DNA of 64,000 bases from Pseudotabrizicola sp. (lineage in GTDB: Bacteria; Pseudomonadota; Alphaproteobacteria; Rhodobacterales; Rhodobacteraceae). Positions 45,622 to 55,386 of this stretch are shown here, in pieces. The position numbers were made by a program, and so were the translations under genes. How positions within the stretch are numbered: the stretch's first letter is position 1; each line of letters starts with the position of its first letter. The notes below the pieces were generated by a model. That model was not told where the DNA came from, did not search any database, and saw only the letters and a list, made by a program, of their open reading frames with translations. The stretch is from positions 124,001-188,000 of the forward strand of contig NZ_JAUSNR010000006.1 in the NCBI RefSeq assembly GCF_030656345.1, read 5' to 3'.

Positions 45622-45783
45622 TCAGGTGGTGGGGGTCAGCGTGCATTCGCCCTTGGCCTGATCCCAGCTCATGCCGTCCTTGCACGACGACGCGGTGATC
45701 TCTTTGTGGCCCGAGCAATAGGCCATCGACACGGACGGCAGCAGCATGAGCGCGATGACGGCGGCGGTGAGTTTGGTGTTCAT
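45622..45783 (-). CDS. Small secreted Cys-containing protein
   Basis: 53 residues: MNTKLTAAVIALMLLPSVSM signal peptide with a cleavage site near Ala21, then a mature peptide of about 32 residues with three Cys (23, 34, 47) and the segment ASSCKDGMSWDQAKGECTLT. A strong GGAAGGAC ribosome site lies 5-6 nt upstream. It resembles small periplasmic proteins I have seen in Rhodobacterales genomes, function unknown; the CxDG(M/Q)xWDxxxxxC pattern recalls chitin-binding-like disulfide peptides, but the odd Cys number is unusual. Confidence 0.75.
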   Translation of the reverse strand: MNTKLTAAVIALMLLPSVSMAYCSGHKEITASSCKDGMSWDQAKGECTLTPTT

Positions 45784-45891
45784 CAGTCGTCCTTCCCATG
45801 GTGAATTGAGTGCAATTCAAGGGTAGCACGGACTCTGGCATATCAAGGCCGGATTCCGGCAGGGCGCATCGCCCCGCCGGTCACGCTTTCG

Positions 45892-47196
45892 TTATGCGCC
45901 GAAAACCCGGGCAAAGATCGTGTCGACATGCTTGGTGTGATAGCCAAGGTCGAACTTTTCCTCGATCTGCGCCGGGGAAAGCGCCGCCAGCACCTCGGCA
46001 TCGGCCAGCAATTCCGTTTTGAAATCAGCGCCTTGTTCCCAGACCTTCATGGCGTTTCTTTGCACCAGACGGTAGCTGTCTTCGCGTGACACGCCGGCCT
46101 GCGTCAGCGCCAGCAGCACCCGCTGGCTCATCACCAATCCGCGGAACTTGTTCATGTTCCGCATCATGTTTTCCGGGTAAACCACCAGTTTTTCAACCAC
46201 ATTTGCCAAACGGTGCAGGGCGAAATCCAGCGTGATCGTGGCATCCGGGCCAATCGCGCGTTCCACGCTCGAATGGCTGATATCACGCTCATGCCACAGC
46301 GCCACATTTTCCATCGCCGGCACCACCGCCATGCGGACCAGCCGCGCAAGGCCGGTCAGGTTTTCGGTCAGCACCGGATTGCGCTTGTGCGGCATCGCCG
46401 AGCTGCCCTTCTGGCCGGGGCTGAAGAACTCTTCCGCCTCCAGCACTTCGGTGCGCTGCATGTGGCGGAATTCGGTGGCGATGTTTTCAATGCTGCTGGC
46501 GATCACGCCAAGGGTGGCAAAGAACATCGCATGGCGGTCGCGCGGGATGACCTGGGTGGAAATCGGTTCCGGCGTCAGGCCCAATTGCGCGCAGACATGC
46601 TCTTCCACCCGCGGGTCGATGTTGGCAAAAGTGCCGACAGCGCCGGAAATCGCCCCCGTCGCCACTTCGGCGCGGGCATTGACCAGCCGCGCCCGGCCAC
46701 GCGCCATTTCGGCATAGAACCGGGCGAAGGTCAGGCCCATCGTGGTCGGCTCGGCATGGATGCCATGGCTGCGGCCGATGCGCACGGTGTCCTTATGCTC
46801 AAACGCGCGCGTCTTCAGCGCGGCCAGAACCCGGTCCATCCCGGCCAACAAAAGGTCCGCCGCCCGCACCAGCTGCACGTTCAGCGTGGTGTCCAGCACG
46901 TCGGAACTGGTCATGCCCTGATGCACGAAACGCGCATCATCGGCACCGATATGCTCGGCCAGATGGGTCAGGAAGGCGATGACGTCATGCTTGGTCACCG
47001 CTTCGATCTCGTCGATCCGGGCGACGTCGAATTCCACATCGCGGGCCTTCCAGACCGCTTGCGCATTGGCCTTCGGGATCACCCCCAGCTCTGCCATGGC
47101 GTCGCAGGCATGGGCCTCGATCTCGAACCAGATGCGGAATTTCGTGGCCGGCGACCACAGGGCAACCATCTCGGGGCGGGAATAACGCGGGATCAT
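45892..47196 (-). CDS. purB: Adenylosuccinate lyase
   Basis: A 434-residue fumarase/aspartase-superfamily enzyme cleaving adenylosuccinate and SAICAR in purine synthesis. MIPRYSRPEM N-terminus, TSSDVLDTT, the catalytic-loop signature GSSAMPHKRNP and GRSHGIHAEPTT are all in place. ATG 47196 is chosen from the family N-terminus; the frame runs upstream into the divergent gene without homology. Confidence 0.96.
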   Translation of the reverse strand: MIPRYSRPEMVALWSPATKFRIWFEIEAHACDAMAELGVIPKANAQAVWKARDVEFDVARIDEIEAVTKHDVIAFLTHLAEHIGADDARFVHQGMTSSDVLDTTLNVQLVRAADLLLAGMDRVLAALKTRAFEHKDTVRIGRSHGIHAEPTTMGLTFARFYAEMARGRARLVNARAEVATGAISGAVGTFANIDPRVEEHVCAQLGLTPEPISTQVIPRDRHAMFFATLGVIASSIENIATEFRHMQRTEVLEAEEFFSPGQKGSSAMPHKRNPVLTENLTGLARLVRMAVVPAMENVALWHERDISHSSVERAIGPDATITLDFALHRLANVVEKLVVYPENMMRNMNKFRGLVMSQRVLLALTQAGVSREDSYRLVQRNAMKVWEQGADFKTELLADAEVLAALSPAQIEEKFDLGYHTKHVDTIFARVFGA

Positions 47197-47274
47197 CACG
47201 AACCTATCATTGGAAAGGGGGTGCGCGGCCCCCTTAGACTGCGGGCGTGCTTGACGCAAGGCAAAGGGGACCGG

Positions 47275-47598
47275 ATGCGGGAATTGATGGTGATCCTGAC
47301 GCTTTGGCCGGGGGTGGCGCTGGCCGAGGGGTGGCAGCAACTGACCGGCGGCCAGATTGCCGATGCGCTGACCTCACGCGTCGTGGTGTTCCCGGACGGG
47401 GTGGCGCAGTATTTCCTTGAAGACGGCCGCACGGTCCGGGCCGGGGGCTGGGGCGAATGGCGGGTGGACGGCGATCTGTATTGCGAGATCTGGTCCGGCA
47501 AACGCCCGATCTGCGCGCAGGTCGACAGTGACGGGCCGGGCCTGCGCTTCCGCGAAGACTCCGGCTTTACACGCGCCGGCCAGTACGGTGATTTATAG
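47275..47598 (+). CDS. Small secreted hypothetical protein
   Basis: 107 residues with a signal peptide (MRELMVILTLWPGVALA) and a compact beta-rich body (GEWRVDGDLYCEIWSGKRPICAQVD), resembling small periplasmic proteins with one Cys pair. AAAGGGGA precedes ATG 47275. The last 6 bp overlap the end of the convergent GNAT gene. Family not recognised. Confidence 0.65.
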   Translation: MRELMVILTLWPGVALAEGWQQLTGGQIADALTSRVVVFPDGVAQYFLEDGRTVRAGGWGEWRVDGDLYCEIWSGKRPICAQVDSDGPGLRFREDSGFTRAGQYGDL

Positions 47599-48036
47599 GG
47601 CCACGCGATAGCGGATGTGGCCGTCTTCCTGACAGTAGGTATCATACAGCCGCCGCGCCGCCGTGTTGTCGCGGTGGGTGTGCCAATACAGCCGGTGCCA
47701 GCCCTGCGCGCGGCCAAGCGCGATCAGATCCTCGATCAGTGCCCGGCCCACACCTTGCCCGCGCGCATCAGCCGTTACGAACAGATCTTCCAGATAGACA
47801 TCGTCCGCAATCACCCAGGTGGAACAATGGGCATGGTGAATGGCAAACCCGCGCAATGCGGCCCCGTCAAACGCAAGACGACACTGCATCCGGTGGCCCG
47901 GGTCCAGACAGCGCGCCCATGTCGATGCTGTAATGTCTTCGGGCAGCGTGACGTCATAGAATGTCAGATAATCCTGCCACAACCCGCGCCAGGCTGTTTC
48001 ATCACGTGCCTCCGCGCTTCGAATGAAAATGCTCAC
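47593..48036 (-). CDS. GNAT-family N-acetyltransferase
   Basis: 147 residues with the GNAT core: acetyl-CoA loop VTADARGQGVGRALIEDL (motif A, QGVGRAL) and the C-terminal WHTHRDNTAARRLYDTY. Acceptor unknown. The start is a GTG at 48036, with AAGGACGG upstream whose AGGA core is 6 nt away; that ribosome site is the tail of palindromic element copy E. An ATG-started frame upstream would translate the element itself. Confidence 0.85.
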   Translation of the reverse strand: MSIFIRSAEARDETAWRGLWQDYLTFYDVTLPEDITASTWARCLDPGHRMQCRLAFDGAALRGFAIHHAHCSTWVIADDVYLEDLFVTADARGQGVGRALIEDLIALGRAQGWHRLYWHTHRDNTAARRLYDTYCQEDGHIRYRVAL

Positions 48037-48045
48037 GGCCCGTCC

Positions 48046-48138
48046 TTCATCTTGATAAAAATACTCTCGGGGGTAGCCAATTGGTTTCGCCATTGGTCCG
48101 AGAAACCAATTGGCTGGGGGGGCAGCAAGCCCCCCGGC
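48046..48138 (-). repeat. Dispersed palindromic element, copy E
   Basis: On the minus strand: GC hairpin (GGGGGGCTTGCTGCCCCCC), then perfect 14-bp arms AGCCAATTGGTTTC / GAAACCAATTGGCT (48102-48115 and 48075-48088), then ACCCCCGAGAGTATTTTTAT and CAAGATGAAGG. It lies between the dipeptidase gene and the GNAT gene; the GC hairpin can end the dipeptidase transcript and the tail provides the GNAT ribosome site. Closest relative in the window is the copy inside nnr. Confidence 0.75.
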
Positions 48139-48151
48139 CTGTCCGCAAACG

Positions 48152-49522
48152 CTACGCCAGCCGGTCCAGCACCCGCGCCCAGGACCGGATGCCTTTGTGA
48201 AACGACTCCAGATCGTATTTCTCATTCGGGCTGTGGATCAGATCGTCATCGCGGCCAAAGCCGATCAGCATGGCATCCATATCCAGATAGGTCTTGAAAT
48301 ACCCCGCAATCGGGATTGACCCACCGCAGCCGACAAAGGCCGCCGGTTTGCCCCATTCATCCGACAGCGCCGCCCGTGCGGCATCAAAGGCCGGGGCCTC
48401 GACCGACATCACGCCGGCGGGGCTGTTGCCATGGCCGTGGAACTCGGCGCGGCAATCGGGGGGTAACTGATCCTGCACCCAGGCGCGGAAATTGTCGCGC
48501 AGCGCGTCGGGGTCTTGCCCTGCCACCAGACGGAACGAGACTTTCGCATGGGCCTGCGCCGGCAGCACGGTCTTGAACCCGTCGCCGGTATAGCCGCCCC
48601 AGATGCCGTTCACCTCTGCCGTCGGGCGCGACCACAGCATTTCCAAGGGCGTGCGGTCCTGTTCACCCGCCGGGACCGACAGCCCGACATCGCCGAGGAA
48701 TTTCGCATGGTCAAAAGACAGGGCCTGCCATTGCGCGCGGATCGCGTCGGGCAGTTCCTGCACGCCGTCGTAGAAATGCGGCACCGTGATGCGGCCCTGA
48801 TCGTCATGCAGATTGCCAAGGATGCGCGACAGCACCCGGATCGGGTTGATCGCGGCCCCGCCATACATGCCCGAATGCAGATCCTTGTCGGGGCCGTGGA
48901 TGGTGATCTCTTCCCCCAGCAGCCCGCGCAGCATGGTCACGATCGCGGGGGTGGTGTCTTCAAACATGCCGGTGTCGCAGATCAGGGCGATGTCGGCTTT
49001 CAGCTCAGTGGCGTTCTCCTGCATGAACGGGATCAGGCTGGGCGAGCTGGATTCCTCTTCGCCTTCGAGAAAGATCGTCAACCTGCCGGGAAGGGTGCCA
49101 TGCACCGCTTTCCACGCGCGGCACGCCTCAAGGAACGTCATCAACTGGCCCTTGTCATCCGCCGATCCGCGCCCGCGGATCACCCGGCCCTTGGCGGTGT
49201 CCTGCACCTGCGGATCAAACGGATCGCGGTCCCACAGATGCAGCGGATCAACGGGCTGCACATCGTAATGGCCGTAGAACAACAGATGTTTGTCCCCGGT
49301 GCCGCCATGCGCCACCACCATCGGATGCCCCGGCGTCGGGCGGCTGGAGGCGTCGAAGCCGAGCGTCTTCAGCTCCTCCACCAGCCAGTCGGCGGCGCGG
49401 GCGCAATCGGCCTTGTAGGCCGGGTCGGTCGAGATGGAGGGGATGCGCAGCAGATCAAGCAGCCGGTCAAGCGACTGGTCCAGATCGGCATCGATACGGG
49501 CAAGGACTGTGTCCAGAGACAT
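48152..49522 (-). CDS. M20-family dipeptidase
   Basis: A 456-residue zinc dipeptidase (CNDP/PepV-like). Metal and catalytic motifs: FYGHYDVQPVDP, RGSADDKGQLM, LEGEEESSSPSL and GPDKDLHSGMYGG; dimer-interface His region near residue 200-240. It hydrolyses short peptides or carnosine-like dipeptides. ATG 49522 gives the family start (SLDTVLARIDADLDQSLDRLLDLLRIPSIS). Followed by palindromic element E. Confidence 0.9.
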   Translation of the reverse strand: MSLDTVLARIDADLDQSLDRLLDLLRIPSISTDPAYKADCARAADWLVEELKTLGFDASSRPTPGHPMVVAHGGTGDKHLLFYGHYDVQPVDPLHLWDRDPFDPQVQDTAKGRVIRGRGSADDKGQLMTFLEACRAWKAVHGTLPGRLTIFLEGEEESSSPSLIPFMQENATELKADIALICDTGMFEDTTPAIVTMLRGLLGEEITIHGPDKDLHSGMYGGAAINPIRVLSRILGNLHDDQGRITVPHFYDGVQELPDAIRAQWQALSFDHAKFLGDVGLSVPAGEQDRTPLEMLWSRPTAEVNGIWGGYTGDGFKTVLPAQAHAKVSFRLVAGQDPDALRDNFRAWVQDQLPPDCRAEFHGHGNSPAGVMSVEAPAFDAARAALSDEWGKPAAFVGCGGSIPIAGYFKTYLDMDAMLIGFGRDDDLIHSPNEKYDLESFHKGIRSWARVLDRLA

Positions 49523-49658
49523 GATTTCTTTCGCTTCTCTACAACAAAGTGAACGGATGACCGACGTTAACAGGATGCAAGCCACTGTCCAGAGCTGCGG
49601 GCTTGGGTTACATCGCGGCGGGGGACAGAAAGCAATGCCGGACGGCACAGGAGGATAC

Positions 49659-50072
49659 ATGGGCAAGTCACAGATGATGAAAGCGGGCGTTCTGGCGGCG
49701 CTGATCGCCGCAACCGGCAGTTTTGCTGCGGCGCAGACCGTGCCGGTAGAGGCCGGGGTGAATGCCGGATCGGCGGTCAGCCTGCATCTGCACCCGTTTC
49801 TGACGGCGGAAGAACTGGCCACGCTGCGGCTGGTGGCGACGAATGATCAGGCGCTGTCGCTGTTCGTGACCAGCCGCACCGGCCATGCGGCCCTTGCCAT
49901 CTCGCCGCAGGACGGGTTTGTGCGCGACGGATCACCCGTGCCGTCGGCCGTGGCCCTGGGGGATCTGCCCGATGCGGCGGCCGCGCGCACTGCCGCACTT
50001 GCCGCCTGTGATCAGGCCCGCAAAGGGCAGATGCCCTGCGTCGTGGTTCTGGAAGTGGCACCTGCCCAGTGA
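49659..50072 (+). CDS. Small secreted protein upstream of hemA
   Basis: 137 residues with a signal peptide (MMKAGVLAALIAATGSFAAAQ) and a small soluble domain (VPVEAGVNAGSAVSLHLHPFLTAEELATLRLVATNDQALSLFV). Homologues beside hemA in related genomes have at times been mislabelled as ALA synthase because of this position; nothing in the sequence supports that activity. A strong AGGAGGA ribosome site precedes ATG 49659. Function unknown. Confidence 0.65.
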   Translation: MGKSQMMKAGVLAALIAATGSFAAAQTVPVEAGVNAGSAVSLHLHPFLTAEELATLRLVATNDQALSLFVTSRTGHAALAISPQDGFVRDGSPVPSAVALGDLPDAAAARTAALAACDQARKGQMPCVVVLEVAPAQ

Positions 50073-50140
50073 TTTCGGCGTGATGCAGACCCCGCCGGGC
50101 GGGAGGGGCGGCAAATTGCCCTGTTCCTTCTGTCCCCGGG

Positions 50141-50154
50141 TTGATGCAAGTCAA
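50141..50154 (+). promoter_or_regulatory. FNR/FnrL-type site before hemA
   Basis: TTGATGCAAGTCAA matches the FNR consensus TTGAT-N4-ATCAA at 9 of 10 fixed positions, 93 bp upstream of hemA. Rhodobacter hemA is known to be controlled by FnrL, so oxygen-responsive regulation is likely here as well. Confidence 0.6.
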
Positions 50155-50246
50155 GGCAAGCCGCAGCTTTGTGCCTGATATTCGGGCGGAGCTGCACGCA
50201 ACAGCCCCTGCGACCGATTGCAGCAGGGGGGCCACGGAGAAGACCC

Positions 50247-51476
50247 ATGCGCTATGACACCGACCTCGATATCGCCCTGCAACGCCTGCATGATGAAGGG
50301 CGCTACCGCACCTTCATCGACATTGAACGGCAGAACGGCCAGTTTCCGCATGCGGTCTGGACCCGGCCCGATGGCAGCAAGAAAGATATCACCGTCTGGT
50401 GCGGCAATGATTATCTGGGCATGGGCCAGCACCCGGTGGTGCTGGCTGCCATGCACGAGGCGCTGGAGGCCACCGGCGCCGGGTCGGGCGGCACCCGCAA
50501 TATCTCGGGCACCACCGTTTATCACAACCGGCTGGAGGCAGAGCTGGCCGATCTGCACCGCAAAGAGGCGGCGCTGGTGTTCACCAGCGCCTATATCGCC
50601 AATGATGCCACCCTGTCGGTGCTGCGCCAGATATTCCCCGGGCTGATCATTTATTCTGACGCGCTGAACCATGCGTCGATGATCGAAGGCGTGCGGCGCG
50701 GCGGCGGTCTCAAGCGGATTTTCCGGCACAATGATGTGGCCCACCTGCGCGAACTGCTGGCGGCGGATGATCCGGACGCGCCCAAGCTGATCGCGTTTGA
50801 ATCGATCTATTCGATGGACGGCGATTTCGGCCCGATTGCGCAGATCTGCGATCTGGCCGACGAATTCGGCGCGCTGACCTATCTGGATGAGGTGCATGCC
50901 GTCGGCATGTACGGCCCGCGCGGGGCAGGGGTGGCCGAACGTGACCATCAGATGCACCGGGTGGACATCATCAACGCCACGCTGGCCAAGGCGTTCGGGG
51001 TGTTCGGCGGCTATATTGCTGCAAGTGCGAAGATGGTGGATGCGGTGCGATCCTACGCGCCGGGGTTTATTTTCACCACCTCGCTGCCCCCTGCGGTTGC
51101 GGCCGGGGCGGCGGCGAGCGTGCGGTTTCTGAAAACGGCAGAGGGTCAGAAATTGCGCGATCTGCAGCAATCCTATGCCCGGACGCTGAAGATGCGGCTG
51201 AAAGGTCTGGGCCTGCCGATCATTGATCACGGCTCGCATATTGTGCCGGTGCATGTCGGCAACCCCACCCATTGCAAGCTGCTGTCCGATATGTTGCTGG
51301 ATCAGTTCGGGGTCTATGTGCAGCCGATCAACTACCCCACCGTGCCTCGCGGCACCGAGCGGCTGCGTTTTACACCCTCGCCTGTGCATGACTCTGTGGA
51401 AATTAACGCTTTGGTAACGGCTATGGATCATCTCTGGGGGCAATGTGCGCTAAATCGCGCCGAGGTGTCAGCCTAG
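50247..51476 (+). CDS. hemA: 5-aminolevulinate synthase
   Basis: A 409-residue PLP enzyme condensing glycine and succinyl-CoA, the first step of tetrapyrrole synthesis in alphaproteobacteria (C4/Shemin route). Motifs: [42 protein letters not shown] and the PLP lysine in [14 protein letters not shown] (Lys248, the same number as in Rhodobacter). GGAG precedes ATG 50247. An FNR-type site lies upstream. Confidence 0.97.
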   Translation: MRYDTDLDIALQRLHDEGRYRTFIDIERQNGQFPHAVWTRPDGSKKDITVWCGNDYLGMGQHPVVLAAMHEALEATGAGSGGTRNISGTTVYHNRLEAELADLHRKEAALVFTSAYIANDATLSVLRQIFPGLIIYSDALNHASMIEGVRRGGGLKRIFRHNDVAHLRELLAADDPDAPKLIAFESIYSMDGDFGPIAQICDLADEFGALTYLDEVHAVGMYGPRGAGVAERDHQMHRVDIINATLAKAFGVFGGYIAASAKMVDAVRSYAPGFIFTTSLPPAVAAGAAASVRFLKTAEGQKLRDLQQSYARTLKMRLKGLGLPIIDHGSHIVPVHVGNPTHCKLLSDMLLDQFGVYVQPINYPTVPRGTERLRFTPSPVHDSVEINALVTAMDHLWGQCALNRAEVSA

Positions 51477-51593
51477 GGCCGTTCTCGCAGGTGCAAAAGA
51501 CCTTGTGCTGTGATAACGAATCCCTAATACGAACAAAATGAGTCGTGGTAAAAACGGCGATAGGGACTTGGGGACAGTCATGGGGCAGTGCGC

Positions 51594-52829
51594 ATGATCG
51601 GGCGGAGGGCGAAACCTTCGATGCCGGAGACAGAGGGCCCAAAGGGCTTTGACGACTTCGATCTGCGGTTGGGCGACCTTATGCGGGGCGAACGTGCCAC
51701 GATGGGGAAATCGCTGCTGGACGTGCAGCGTGAGCTGAAGATCAAGGCCGCCTATATCGCCGCAATTGAAAATGCCGATATCTCTGCCTTTGAAACCCAG
51801 GGGTTTGTGGCCGGTTACGTGCGGTCTTATGCGCGCTATCTGGGGATGGACCCGGATATGGCCTTTGCCCGGTTTTCCAAGGAAGCAAATTTCGAAGTCG
51901 CCCATGGGATGAGCGCTGCAGCCTCATCTTCCGGGATGACCGCCGCGCGCAGCCGCAGCACGCAGGTGTTCAGCGACCCGCTGGCCAATCCGAACGCCAC
52001 CTTCATTCCCCGCAGCGAAAGCCTGTTTGCGCAGGTTGAACCGGGGGCGGTCGGATCGCTTCTGGTGCTGGTCGCGCTGATCGGGGCGATTGGCTATGGC
52101 GGCTGGTCGGTGTTGCAGGAAGTGCAGCGCGTGCAGCTGTCGCCGGTGGATCAGGCCCCGATGGTGGTGGCCGAAATCGACCCGCTGGGCAATGTCAGCG
52201 GCTCAGCCCCGCTGGTGCGCTCGGCCCCGCTGGCCGGCACCGACCTGGCCGGCATCGAACTGGCCAGTGCCGATCCGGTGCAGCAGCAGGTCGAACAGAT
52301 GGATCGCCTGTACCGTCCGCAGGCGCTGGATGTGCCGGTGCTGACGTCTCGTGATGGCCCGATTGCGGCGATCAACCCGCGTCTGGCCGCCGCCGCCGCA
52401 TCACCCGAAGCGGTGGATGCCGCGCTTGCCGAAGCCTTGGGCACCGGCGATCAGGCGGTGCAGGTCGTGGCCGCAGCGCAACCGGGGGTCGAACTGCTGG
52501 CCGTGCGCCCGTCCTGGGTCCGGGTGTCGTCGGCAGATGGCACGGTGTTGTTTGAAAAGATCCTCGATGCCGGTGAGCGTTGGGCCGTGCCGCAGCTGGA
52601 AGAACCCGCGGTTCTGCGCGCCGGCAATTCCGGATCGCTTTATTTTGCGGTGAACGGCCAGACCTATGGCCCGGCCGCCCCCGGTGCGCAGGTGGTCAAG
52701 AACGTCGCCCTGTCGCCTGAAGCGCTGACCGAAAAGTTTGCCGTCGCGGATCTGAACCGCGATGCCGATCTGGCCGCGATTGTGAACGTCGCCGATGCCT
52801 CGCAGCTGATCGGCACCCCGTCGCAATAG
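51594..52829 (+). CDS. RodZ-like HTH and DUF4115 membrane protein
   Basis: A 411-residue protein with a cytoplasmic HTH_25 domain ([42 protein letters not shown]), a transmembrane helix near 150-172 ([20 protein letters not shown]), a long Ala-rich periplasmic linker and a C-terminal DUF4115 domain ([25 protein letters not shown]). This is the RodZ arrangement, which in rods couples MreB to the wall machinery; mreB is not in the window, so the cell-shape role is inferred. Start 51594, with a GTG at 51588 possible. Confidence 0.8.
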   Translation: MIGRRAKPSMPETEGPKGFDDFDLRLGDLMRGERATMGKSLLDVQRELKIKAAYIAAIENADISAFETQGFVAGYVRSYARYLGMDPDMAFARFSKEANFEVAHGMSAAASSSGMTAARSRSTQVFSDPLANPNATFIPRSESLFAQVEPGAVGSLLVLVALIGAIGYGGWSVLQEVQRVQLSPVDQAPMVVAEIDPLGNVSGSAPLVRSAPLAGTDLAGIELASADPVQQQVEQMDRLYRPQALDVPVLTSRDGPIAAINPRLAAAAASPEAVDAALAEALGTGDQAVQVVAAAQPGVELLAVRPSWVRVSSADGTVLFEKILDAGERWAVPQLEEPAVLRAGNSGSLYFAVNGQTYGPAAPGAQVVKNVALSPEALTEKFAVADLNRDADLAAIVNVADASQLIGTPSQ

Positions 52830-52963
52830 ACCTGCGTCCTTTCCGGGTGCCGCTGAACCGTTACAGGTTTCTGTCAATCATGAGTGACATGGCCGTCCTT
52901 GGCATTGCCGGGGCGGCTTTGTCGTCTTATCAAGAGGCAAAGCATCAGAGGACCCGTGCCAAG

Positions 52964-54109
52964 ATGAGCCTGAATACCGTTCGCCCGTGGCGCAATATTT
53001 ACCGTCGGACCTCGCGCCAGATCCGCGTTGGCAAGGTGCTGGTGGGCGGCGACGCGCCGATCTCGGTCCAGACCATGACCAACACGCTGACCACCGATGT
53101 GGCGGGCACGCTGGAACAGATCCAGCGCGCGGCGATTGCCGGGGCCGATATCGTGCGGGTCTCGACCCCCGACCCGGAAAGCACGGCGGCGCTGCGGTTG
53201 ATCTGCCGCGAGTCGCCCGTGCCGATCGTGGCCGATATCCATTTCCACTACAAACGCGCGATCGAGGCGGCAGAGGCGGGCGCGGCCTGTCTGCGCATCA
53301 ACCCCGGCAATATCGGCGATGCAAAGCGCGTGGCCGAGGTGGTGAAGGCGGCCAAGGATTACGGCTGTTCGATCCGTATCGGGGTGAATGCGGGGTCTTT
53401 GGAAAAGCACCTGCTGGACAAATATGGCGAGCCTTGCCCGGACGCGATGGTCGAATCCGGTATGGATCATATCAAGCTGTTGCAGGACAACGATTTTCAC
53501 GAGTTCAAGATCTCTGTGAAAGCATCGGATGTGTTCATGGCGGCGGCGGCCTATCAGCAACTGGCCGATGTGACCGATGCGCCGATCCATCTGGGCATCA
53601 CCGAAGCCGGGGGCCTGCAATCGGGAACGGTGAAATCGGCCATCGGGTTGGGCAACCTGCTCTGGATGGGGATCGGCGATACGATCCGGGTGTCGCTGTC
53701 GGCGGACCCGGTGGAAGAGGTGAAGGTCGGGTTCGAGATTCTGAAGTCGCTGGGCCTGCGGCATCGCGGCGTGACGATCATCTCCTGCCCGTCCTGCGCG
53801 CGGCAGGGGTTTGATGTGATCAAGACGGTGACCGCGCTGGAGGACCGTCTGGCACATGTGACCACCAGCCTGTCACTGTCGATCATCGGCTGCGTGGTGA
53901 ATGGTCCGGGTGAGGCGCTGATGACCGACATCGGCTTTACCGGCGGTGGGGCCGGGTCGGGGATGGTGTATCTTGCCGGCAAGCAAAGCCACAAGCTGGG
54001 CAATGACGCGATGATCGACCATATTGTCGAGCTGGTCGAGGCCAAGGCCGCCGAGATTCAGGCGGCAGATGCGGCGGCGGAAGCGGAAGCGACGCAGGCC
54101 GCTGAATAA
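52964..54109 (+). CDS. ispG: (E)-4-hydroxy-3-methylbut-2-enyl-diphosphate synthase (flavodoxin-type)
   Basis: A 381-residue [4Fe-4S] enzyme of the MEP isoprenoid pathway. Family segments are [48 protein letters not shown] and the cluster Cys residues in ISCPSCARQ and [12 protein letters not shown]. An Ala/Glu-rich tail ([15 protein letters not shown]) is extra. ATG 52964 is taken from the family N-terminus, with AGAGGAC upstream; an in-frame ATG 117 bp earlier is unlikely. Confidence 0.95.
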   Translation: MSLNTVRPWRNIYRRTSRQIRVGKVLVGGDAPISVQTMTNTLTTDVAGTLEQIQRAAIAGADIVRVSTPDPESTAALRLICRESPVPIVADIHFHYKRAIEAAEAGAACLRINPGNIGDAKRVAEVVKAAKDYGCSIRIGVNAGSLEKHLLDKYGEPCPDAMVESGMDHIKLLQDNDFHEFKISVKASDVFMAAAAYQQLADVTDAPIHLGITEAGGLQSGTVKSAIGLGNLLWMGIGDTIRVSLSADPVEEVKVGFEILKSLGLRHRGVTIISCPSCARQGFDVIKTVTALEDRLAHVTTSLSLSIIGCVVNGPGEALMTDIGFTGGGAGSGMVYLAGKQSHKLGNDAMIDHIVELVEAKAAEIQAADAAAEAEATQAAE

Positions 54110-54113
54110 GCGC

Positions 54114-55250
54114 TTACCGTCCGCGCCAGACCCAGCCGCCGCCCAAGACCCGGCTGCCCTCGGTGGCGTAGAACACGCAGGCCTGGCCTGCGCTGACGCC
54201 ATCTTCGGGGTCCAGCAGCTCTACCTCGGCCTCGGTCGCCGACAGCGGCCGGATCACCGCCGGGCGCGGCGGGCGGGTCGAGCGGACCTTGACCATGACC
54301 TGCCATTCGGGCTGCGAGTCAAAGGCTGCATCGCCCAGCCAGTTCACCTCCCGCACCGGGATGGTGCGGGTGGCAAGCGATTCACGCGGGCCGACGATGA
54401 CGCGGCGGGTTTCAGGATCAAGCCGCACCACATACAGCGGATCGCCCAGGCCCCCGATGCCCAGACCTTTGCGCTGGCCGATGGTGTAATGGATCACGCC
54501 GCGGTGCTGCCCCAGCACGCGGCCTTCCAGATCGACAATCTCGCCCCGATCGGCGGCTCCGGGGCGCAGCTTTTCGATCACCGCCGCATAATCGCCGTTC
54601 GGCACAAAGCAGATGTCCTGACTGTCGGGCTTGTCCGCCACCGGCAGGCCGTATTTGGCCGCCAAGGCGCGGGTCTCGGCCTTGGAGTGCAGGTGGCCCA
54701 GCGGAAAGCGCAGGTAATCCAGCTGTTCGGCGGTGGTCGAGAACAGGAAATAGCTCTGGTCGCGGTTCGCATCGGCAGCGGCATGCAGTTCCGGGCCGGA
54801 GTTGCCGGTCTTGCGCTGGATATAATGCCCCGTCGCCATGCAATCGGCATCCAGATCGCGGGCGGTGGCCAGCAGATCCTTGAACTTCACCCGTTCATTG
54901 CAGCGGATGCAGGGCACCGGGGTGGCACCGGCCAGATAGGCATCGGCGAATTCTTCCATCACCGCTTCGCGGAAGGTGTTTTCATAATCCAGCACATAAT
55001 GCGGAAAGCCCATGGTTTCGGCCACGCGGCGCGCATCGTGAATGTCACGCCCCGCGCAGCAGGCCCCTTTTTTGGCCAGAGCCGCGCCGTGATCATACAG
55101 CTGCAGCGTGACGCCGACGACGTCGTAGCCTTCTTCCTTCAGCATCGCAGCCACGACCGAGCTGTCGACACCCCCCGACATTGCCACCACGACGCGCGTG
55201 GCGGACGGGGGCTTTGGCAGCCCCAGCGAATTGAGCGGGTGGTCGAGCAT
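54114..55250 (-). CDS. mnmA: tRNA-specific 2-thiouridylase
   Basis: A 378-residue ATP-PPi enzyme that puts sulfur on U34 of tRNA-Lys, -Glu and -Gln. PP-loop SGGVDSS near residue 24, the Cys pair in CIRCNE and the catalytic Cys in [11 protein letters not shown] with [33 protein letters not shown] precedes ATG 55250. Convergent with ispG; the stops are 4 bp apart. Confidence 0.95.
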   Translation of the reverse strand: MLDHPLNSLGLPKPPSATRVVVAMSGGVDSSVVAAMLKEEGYDVVGVTLQLYDHGAALAKKGACCAGRDIHDARRVAETMGFPHYVLDYENTFREAVMEEFADAYLAGATPVPCIRCNERVKFKDLLATARDLDADCMATGHYIQRKTGNSGPELHAAADANRDQSYFLFSTTAEQLDYLRFPLGHLHSKAETRALAAKYGLPVADKPDSQDICFVPNGDYAAVIEKLRPGAADRGEIVDLEGRVLGQHRGVIHYTIGQRKGLGIGGLGDPLYVVRLDPETRRVIVGPRESLATRTIPVREVNWLGDAAFDSQPEWQVMVKVRSTRPPRPAVIRPLSATEAEVELLDPEDGVSAGQACVFYATEGSRVLGGGWVWRGR

Positions 55251-55386
55251 GGTCAAACCTTTCGGGAATGGCGCGTAATATAGGAAAATGCGCGGCAATC
55301 TCAACCCCTTCTGACGCGCAACCTTCACCATCACTTAAGTCTGATCAGGCACGGTCGGGGTAAAGCGGGTTGTCGAATGGAAAGTC

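Noticed and set aside
45856-45880. Hairpin CCGGC-GGGCG/CGCCC-GCCGG downstream of purB
   Set aside because: Imperfect and without a T-run on the purB strand, so not called as a terminator.
46213-47274. Open frame extending the small secreted protein upstream across purB
   Set aside because: It is the purB antisense strand; the signal peptide starts at ATG 47275 with AAAGGGGA upstream.
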